A stretch of DNA of 27,820 nt, taken from contig DATILI010000029.1 of NCBI GenBank assembly GCA_035476635.1, positions 1 through 27,820 on the forward strand. Reading direction: 5' to 3'. Below the pieces are notes generated by a model. That model searched no databases, was not told the DNA's origin, and saw only the letters and a program-made list of their open reading frames with translations. Both the position numbers and the translations under genes were made by a program. Positions 23,461-27,820 of the stretch are shown here, in pieces. The stretch is from DATILI01 sp035476635. Its GTDB lineage: Bacteria; Pseudomonadota; Gammaproteobacteria; Burkholderiales; Burkholderiaceae_C. Numbering within the stretch: position 1 is the first letter of the stretch; the number at the start of each line of letters is the position of its first letter.

Positions 23461-23688
23461 ATGGACATCAACAAAGAAATCGATACCCGTGGCTTGAACT
23501 GCCCGTTGCCGATCTTGAAGGCCAAGAAGGCGCTGACCGAGATGCACAGCGGCCAGTTGCTCAAGGTGGTGGCCACCGACGCAGGCTCGGTCCGCGATTT
23601 CCAGGCGTTTGCCAAGCAGACCGGCAATGAACTGGTGGAGCAGCAAACCGTGGGCGCGGAATTCATCCACGTCCTGCGGCGGCGCTAG
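23461..23688 (+). CDS. TusA/SirA-like sulfur carrier protein
   Basis: The 75-residue protein is a complete single TusA domain. TRGLNCPLPILKAKKAL contains the CPxP motif with Cys14, which carries the persulfide in sulfur relay for tRNA thiolation and related pathways. The length matches TusA (about 80). A good AAAGGAAAC-like site precedes the ATG. Its position behind cysM is consistent with a sulfur-metabolism role. Several TusA paralogues are usual in beta-proteobacteria, so the symbol tusA is not assigned. Confidence 0.9.
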   Translation: MDINKEIDTRGLNCPLPILKAKKALTEMHSGQLLKVVATDAGSVRDFQAFAKQTGNELVEQQTVGAEFIHVLRRR

Positions 23689-23696
23689 AGGCGTGG

Positions 23697-23717
23697 ATGC
23701 CGGATCAAGTCCGGCAT
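23697..23717. repeat. REP-like palindromic hairpin in a convergent intergenic region
   Basis: ATGCCGGA-TCAAG-TCCGGCAT forms a perfect 8-bp stem with a five-base loop. It sits between the convergent TusA-like and galU genes, 8 bases after one stop and 11 before the other. No T-run follows on either strand, so it is not a canonical intrinsic terminator. Nearly identical GCCGGA-loop-TCCGGC palindromes are dispersed between genes in many proteobacteria, as I recall. Confidence 0.6.
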
Positions 23718-23728
23718 GACAGGCTCGT

Positions 23729-24616
23729 TCACACGCTCAGGTTCTTCAAATAGGCGCGGAAGTACTCGCCGACCTGCGGGTGCTGCAGGGCCAGTTCCAC
23801 GGTGGCTTCCAGGAAACCTTCCTTGCTGCCGCAGTCGTAGCGCTTGCCCAGATACTGGTAGGCGTAGACCGCTTCGTTCGCCATCAGGCGGGCGATGCCA
23901 TCGGTGAGCTGGATTTCACCGCCCACGCCGCGCGGCTGGTTGCGGATCTGCTCGAACACACCGGGCGTCAGGATGTAGCGGCCGGCCACCGCCATGCGCG
24001 AGGGCGCCTGCTCGGGTTGGGGTTTCTCGACCATCTGGTTGATGCGTATCAAACGGTCCTCCACCGCGGTGCCAGCCACGATTCCGTAGCGTCGCACCTG
24101 GTCTTGCGGCACTTCCTGCACCGCCAGGATCGAGCGGCCCTGGACGGCGAAGACATCTGCCATCTGCGCCAGCACCGACTTTCCACCGGGCGGGCCCATC
24201 ATCAAGTCGTCGGCCAGCAGCACCGCAAACGGATCGTTGCCGATCAGGTGTTCAGCGCACAGCACGGCATGGCCCAGCCCCAAGGCGCGCGCCTGGCGCA
24301 CGTAGGAGCAGACCATGTCATCCGGCTGCACCGATCGCACGAGGGCCAGCAACTCCTGCTTTTGCGTCGCTTCCAGCTCGTTCTCTAGCTCGTAGGCCGT
24401 GTCGAAATGGTCTTCGATCGCGCGCTTGTTGCGCCCGGTCACGAAGATCATGTGGCGGATGCCGGCGCTGTACGCTTCTTCGACTGCGTACTGGATCAGC
24501 GGCTTGTCGACCACCGGGAGCATCTCCTTGGGCGCGGCCTTGGTGGCCGGCAGGAAGCGCGTGCCGAGGCCGGCGACAGGGAACAGCGCTTTTTTCAGTA
24601 CGGAATTGTTGGCCAT
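23729..24616 (-). CDS. galU: UTP-glucose-1-phosphate uridylyltransferase
   Basis: The 295-residue enzyme makes UDP-glucose from UTP and glucose 1-phosphate for polysaccharide and envelope synthesis. The nucleotide-binding signature is GLGTRFLPATKAAPKEMLPV at about 16-35 with Lys38 in VDKPLIQYAVEEA; further family motifs are LADDLM for metal binding, VEKP and GRYILTP, and the late GGEIQLTDGI and YDCGSKEGFLEA. Length is standard (about 290-300). It lies 28 bases behind valS on the same strand and is probably cotranscribed with it, a pairing I recall from Comamonadaceae. AGAGGGA precedes the ATG. Confidence 0.96.
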   Translation of the reverse strand: MANNSVLKKALFPVAGLGTRFLPATKAAPKEMLPVVDKPLIQYAVEEAYSAGIRHMIFVTGRNKRAIEDHFDTAYELENELEATQKQELLALVRSVQPDDMVCSYVRQARALGLGHAVLCAEHLIGNDPFAVLLADDLMMGPPGGKSVLAQMADVFAVQGRSILAVQEVPQDQVRRYGIVAGTAVEDRLIRINQMVEKPQPEQAPSRMAVAGRYILTPGVFEQIRNQPRGVGGEIQLTDGIARLMANEAVYAYQYLGKRYDCGSKEGFLEATVELALQHPQVGEYFRAYLKNLSV

Positions 24617-24644
24617 GGGTTTGGGTCCCTCTGTTCGTTGGTTT

Positions 24645-27551
24645 TTATCCGAGCCGCTGCAATTGTTGCCGCATTTTGTCCACCGCGGCGGAAAAGTCCG
24701 CCACCCGCTTGCGCTCCTGTTCGATCACCTGGGGCGGGGCCTTGGCCGTGAAGGCTTCGTTGCCCAGTTTCGCCGATGCCTTGCTGATTTCTCCTTCGAG
24801 CCGCGCCACTTCCTTGGACAGCCGCGCCTTCTCGGCGGCGACATCGATTTCCATGTGCAGGCAGATGTGCGCAGCGCCGACCACGGCCACCGGCGCAGCC
24901 TGTGCGGCCGCGGCCCAGGCCGCTTCGTCGTCGAACACCTTGACTGAACTGAGCTTGGCCAGCGCCTGCAGCACGGGCGCGGACTGCTTCATGAATTCGG
25001 CATCGCCCACCGCGTACAACGGCAGCTTGGTGGCCGGGGACACGTTCATTTCGCCGCGCAGGTTGCGGCAGGCGTCGACCAGCGATTTGAGCTTGACCAC
25101 ATGCGCAATGGCTGCCTCGTCGATCTTGGACGGCTGGCTTTCCGGATAGCGCGCGATGCTGACGGACTCACCGGCCAGGCCGGCAACGGGAGCGACCTTC
25201 TGCCACAGCTCTTCGGTGATGAACGGGATCACCGGATGCGCCAGGCGCAGGATGGCTTCAAGCGTGCGGATCAGGGTGCGGCGCGTGGCGCGCTGCTGGC
25301 CTTCGTCGCCGGTCTGGATCTGGACCTTGGCGATCTCCAGGTACCAGTCGCAGAACTCGTTCCAGGCGAAGTCGTAGATCGCATTCGCGACGTTGTCCAG
25401 GCGGTATTCGTCAAAGCCCTTGGCGACATCGGCCTCGACCTTTTGCAGCACCGAGCTGATCCAGCGGTCGGCCGCGGAAAAGCGCATGTAGCCGTGGAAC
25501 GCGCCGCCAGGCTGGCACTCTTCCTTGGTGTGGTCCTTCAGGCCGCAGTCCTGCCCTTCGCAGTTCATCAGCACGAAGCGCGTGGCGTTCCAGAGCTTGT
25601 TGCAGAAGTTGCGATAGCCCTCGCAGCGCTTGGGATCGAAGTTGATGTTGCGGCCCAGCGAGGCCAATGCGGCAAAGGTAAAGCGCAGCGCATCGGCGCC
25701 GTAGGCCGGAATGCCCTCGGGAAATTCCTTCTCGGTGTTCTTGCGCACCTGGGGTGCGGTTTCCGGCTTGCGCAGGCCGGTCGTGCGCTTGTCCAGCAGT
25801 GGCGCCAGGGCGATGCCGTCGATCAGGTCGACCGGATCCAGCACGTTGCCTTCCGACTTGCTCATCTTCTTGCCGTGCGAGTCGCGCACCAGGCCGTGGA
25901 TGTAGACGTGCTTGAAAGGCACGCGGCCGGTGAAGTGCGTGGTCATCATGATCATCCGGGCAACCCAGAAGAAGATGATGTCGTAGCCCGTCACCAGAAC
26001 CGTGGATGGCAGGTAGAGGTTGTAGTCGCCGGTAGCGCTGTCGCCCGCTTCGGGCCAGCCCATGGTGGAGAAGGGCACGAGCGCGGAGGAGTACCAGGTG
26101 TCGAGCACGTCCTCGTCGCGCTTGAGCGTCTTGCCAGGCGCCTTGGCTTGCGCCTCGGCCTCGTCGCGCGCCACATAGACCTTGCCATCTTCGTCGTACC
26201 AGGCCGGAATCTGGTGGCCCCACCAGAGCTGGCGCGAGATGCACCAGTCCTGGATATTGTTCATCCACTGGTTGTAGGTGTTGACCCAGTTCTCGGGCAC
26301 GAACTTCACCTCGCCGCTGCTCACGGCGTCGATGGCTTTTTGCGCGATGCTCTTGCCCGTGGGGTCTTGCTCGCTGACTTTGCTCATGGCGACGAACCAC
26401 TGGTCGGTGAGCATGGGCTCTACTACCTGGCCGGTGCGGGCGCAGATCGGCAGCATGAGCTTGTGCGGCTTGCTTTCGATGAGAAAGCCCTGCGCTTCCA
26501 AATCGCTCAGCACGGCCTTGCGCGCGTCGAAGCGGTCCATGCCGCGGTAAGCCGCGGGGCCGTTCTCGTTGATCTTCGCGTCCAGCGTGAAGATGGTGAT
26601 GAGCGGAATGCTGTGGCGCTGCGCGCACGCATAGTCGTTGAAGTCGTGCGCACCGGTGATCTTCACGCAGCCGCTGCCGAAAGCCTGGTCGACGAAGTCG
26701 TCGGCGATGATGGGAATGCGTCGATCGCACAGCGGCAGGTCCACCAGCTTGCCCAGCAGGTGGGTGTAGCGTTCGTCATCGGGGTGCACGGCCAGCGCGC
26801 CGTCGGCCAGCATCGTCTCGGGGCGCGTGGTGGCAATCGTCATGCCGCGCTGCATCACCCCGTCGATCAGTTGCGGCCCGTCGGCAAACGGGTAGGTGAT
26901 GTAGTGCATCTTGCCGTCGGACTCGACGCTTTCCACCTCCAGGTCGCTCACGGCCGACTGCAGCACCGGGTCCCAGTTCACCAGGCGCTTGCCACGGTAG
27001 ATCAGGCCCTGCTCGTACAGGCGCACAAAGGTCTCGGTCACCGTCTTGGACAGCTTCGGATCCATCGTGAAGTACTCGCGGCTCCAGTCCACGCTGTCGC
27101 CCATGCGGCGCATCTGGGTGGTGATGGTGTTGCCGCTTTGCTCTTTCCATTCCCACACCTTGCTCACGAAATTCTTGCGTCCCAGGTCGTGGCGGCTGAT
27201 CTTTTGCTCCTGCAACTGACGCTCCACCACGATCTGCGTGGCGATGCCGGCGTGGTCCGTGCCGGGCACCCAGACCGTGTTGAAGCCGCGCATGCGGTGA
27301 TAGCGCGTGAGCGAATCCATGATGGTCTGGTTGAACGCATGGCCCATGTGCAGGGTGCCGGTCACGTTCGGCGGCGGCAGCTGGATCGCGAATGCGGGCT
27401 CGCCCGCCTTCGGCGCCTTGGTGCCGCGGTGGCCCGCCGTGGCATAACCGCGCTCTTCCCACGCCGGGCCCCACTGCGCTTCGATGGCGGCGGGCTCGAA
27501 GGATTTGGGAAGGCTGTTGAGGCCGGGTTGCAGGGGCGCTTCTGTGGTCAT
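24645..27551 (-). CDS. valS: valyl-tRNA synthetase
   Basis: The 968-residue class I synthetase charges tRNA-Val. The HIGH motif is HMGH at 68-71 within PPPNVTGTLHMGHAF and KMSKS is at 562-566. An editing (CP1) domain occupies the middle, marked by ATTRPETMLADGALAVHP and the GSGCVKITGAHDFND region. The helical anticodon domain follows, and a C-terminal coiled coil begins near residue 895 (AAEKARLSKEVARLEGEI). Slightly longer than the E. coli enzyme (951) but complete. The ATG at 27551 is followed by the normal MTTEAPLQPG leader. A candidate -10, TAAAAT on the - strand (27619-27614), lies about 60 bases upstream with no good -35. Confidence 0.97.
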   Translation of the reverse strand: MTTEAPLQPGLNSLPKSFEPAAIEAQWGPAWEERGYATAGHRGTKAPKAGEPAFAIQLPPPNVTGTLHMGHAFNQTIMDSLTRYHRMRGFNTVWVPGTDHAGIATQIVVERQLQEQKISRHDLGRKNFVSKVWEWKEQSGNTITTQMRRMGDSVDWSREYFTMDPKLSKTVTETFVRLYEQGLIYRGKRLVNWDPVLQSAVSDLEVESVESDGKMHYITYPFADGPQLIDGVMQRGMTIATTRPETMLADGALAVHPDDERYTHLLGKLVDLPLCDRRIPIIADDFVDQAFGSGCVKITGAHDFNDYACAQRHSIPLITIFTLDAKINENGPAAYRGMDRFDARKAVLSDLEAQGFLIESKPHKLMLPICARTGQVVEPMLTDQWFVAMSKVSEQDPTGKSIAQKAIDAVSSGEVKFVPENWVNTYNQWMNNIQDWCISRQLWWGHQIPAWYDEDGKVYVARDEAEAQAKAPGKTLKRDEDVLDTWYSSALVPFSTMGWPEAGDSATGDYNLYLPSTVLVTGYDIIFFWVARMIMMTTHFTGRVPFKHVYIHGLVRDSHGKKMSKSEGNVLDPVDLIDGIALAPLLDKRTTGLRKPETAPQVRKNTEKEFPEGIPAYGADALRFTFAALASLGRNINFDPKRCEGYRNFCNKLWNATRFVLMNCEGQDCGLKDHTKEECQPGGAFHGYMRFSAADRWISSVLQKVEADVAKGFDEYRLDNVANAIYDFAWNEFCDWYLEIAKVQIQTGDEGQQRATRRTLIRTLEAILRLAHPVIPFITEELWQKVAPVAGLAGESVSIARYPESQPSKIDEAAIAHVVKLKSLVDACRNLRGEMNVSPATKLPLYAVGDAEFMKQSAPVLQALAKLSSVKVFDDEAAWAAAAQAAPVAVVGAAHICLHMEIDVAAEKARLSKEVARLEGEISKASAKLGNEAFTAKAPPQVIEQERKRVADFSAAVDKMRQQLQRLG

Positions 27552-27675
27552 GGACTAGTAAAAACGGCATCCCAAAGGACGCCGCTCGTTCAAAAGGTTG
27601 GGGGTGGGCGCCAATTTTACCGGGTGCCTGCTGCGCGCAGCACCTGTGCCACTTGCCCGCGCCATTTGTCGGCTC

Positions 27676-27704
27676 TTGACAAGGATTTCGATATCGATGA
27701 TATT
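27676..27704 (+). promoter_or_regulatory. candidate sigma-70 promoter of the terminal GntR gene
   Basis: A perfect consensus -35 TTGACA (27676-27681) is followed after 17 bases by GATATT (27699-27704), four of six matches to the -10 consensus. Initiation near 27711 leaves a short leader before the ATG at 27729. The region is strikingly AT-rich. The palindrome TCGATATCGA (27688-27697) lies in the spacer. Confidence 0.55.
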
Positions 27705-27718
27705 TATGATCATAAATA
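27701..27718. promoter_or_regulatory. perfect 18-bp palindrome, candidate operator for the terminal GntR regulator
   Basis: TATTTATGATCATAAATA is a perfect palindrome with 9-bp arms. It covers part of the proposed -10 and the start point, ideal for autorepression by the regulator encoded 11 bases downstream. Function is inferred from position. Confidence 0.5.
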
Positions 27719-27728
27719 GGTCGCAATC

Positions 27729-27820
27729 ATGCCCATCCATCCCAAAACGCCACTTTCGTCGCCTGGCAAGCGCGTGAAACGCTCCGACCAGGTGGTCAAC
27801 GACATCAAGCGCTGGATCGT
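27729..27820 (+). CDS. GntR-family regulator, 3' truncated by the window edge
   Basis: Only the first 30 codons are present, MPIHPKTPLSSPGKRVKRSD then QVVNDIKRWIV. The QVVNDIKRWIV segment matches the first helix of the GntR winged helix domain as found in FadR-type regulators. AGG lies eight bases before the ATG. The gene is divergent from valS across 177 bases containing a strong promoter-like element and an 18-bp palindrome, which supports a regulatory gene. The effector domain is outside the window, so the subfamily is a guess. Confidence 0.65.
   Translation, partial: MPIHPKTPLSSPGKRVKRSDQVVNDIKRWI

Noticed and set aside
23697..23717. Hairpin read as a Rho-independent terminator for galU or the TusA-like gene
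   Set aside because: No T-run follows the stem on either strand, so it is listed as a REP-like repeat instead.
25101..27719. An 872-codon open frame on the + strand opposite valS
   Set aside because: It uses exactly the same triplets as valS read backwards, so it stays open whenever the sense gene avoids TTA, CTA and TCA codons, which are rare at this GC content. The translated product shows no domain and valS is unmistakable.

Overview
The window is a high-GC, densely packed stretch of a beta-proteobacterial chromosome. Protein styles and the valS-galU pairing point to the Burkholderiales, most likely a Comamonadaceae relative such as Variovorax; this is inferred from sequence style and was not checked by search. 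No insertion sequence, integrase or CRISPR array is visible, and no gene-free stretch exceeds about 180 bases.

Region A (1-11847, all + strand) reads as one long catabolic operon. It opens with a peptide/opine-type ABC importer: a solute-binding protein cut by the window edge, two permeases and one polypeptide carrying both ATPases. A GhrA-type 2-oxoacid reductase, a class III aminotransferase, an EamA/DMT transporter and a GntR-FCD regulator follow. The last three genes are an acetylpolyamine-amidohydrolase-like deacetylase, a kinase resembling hydroxylysine kinase, and a PLP enzyme resembling the phospho-lyases for phosphoethanolamine and phosphohydroxylysine. Import, deacetylation, phosphorylation of a hydroxyl next to an amine, then elimination of ammonia and phosphate is a coherent route for an acylated amino-alcohol. 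I know of no description of this exact combination, and it is the most interesting part of the window.

Region B (about 11848-19744) looks like a gamma-resorcylate (2,6-dihydroxybenzoate) module. A + strand operon encodes a three-part TRAP transporter, a decarboxylase very close to gamma-resorcylate decarboxylase, and a small Dabb-fold protein. Facing it on the - strand are an acyl-CoA-dehydrogenase-fold flavin monooxygenase, its flavin reductase (together a probable resorcinol hydroxylase) and a LysR regulator. A MarR regulator is divergent from the monooxygenase, with an inverted repeat in the shared promoter region. The expected next enzymes, hydroxyquinol dioxygenase and maleylacetate reductase, are not in the window.

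Region C (19764-21827) holds an AraC-family regulator divergent from an alpha/beta hydrolase. Region D (21830-27820) is housekeeping: tRNA-Leu(CAA) with its own terminator, cysM, a zinc-ribbon Nudix hydrolase and a TusA-like protein on +, then galU and valS on -. The window ends in the first 30 codons of another GntR-type regulator, preceded by a promoter and a perfect 18-bp palindrome.
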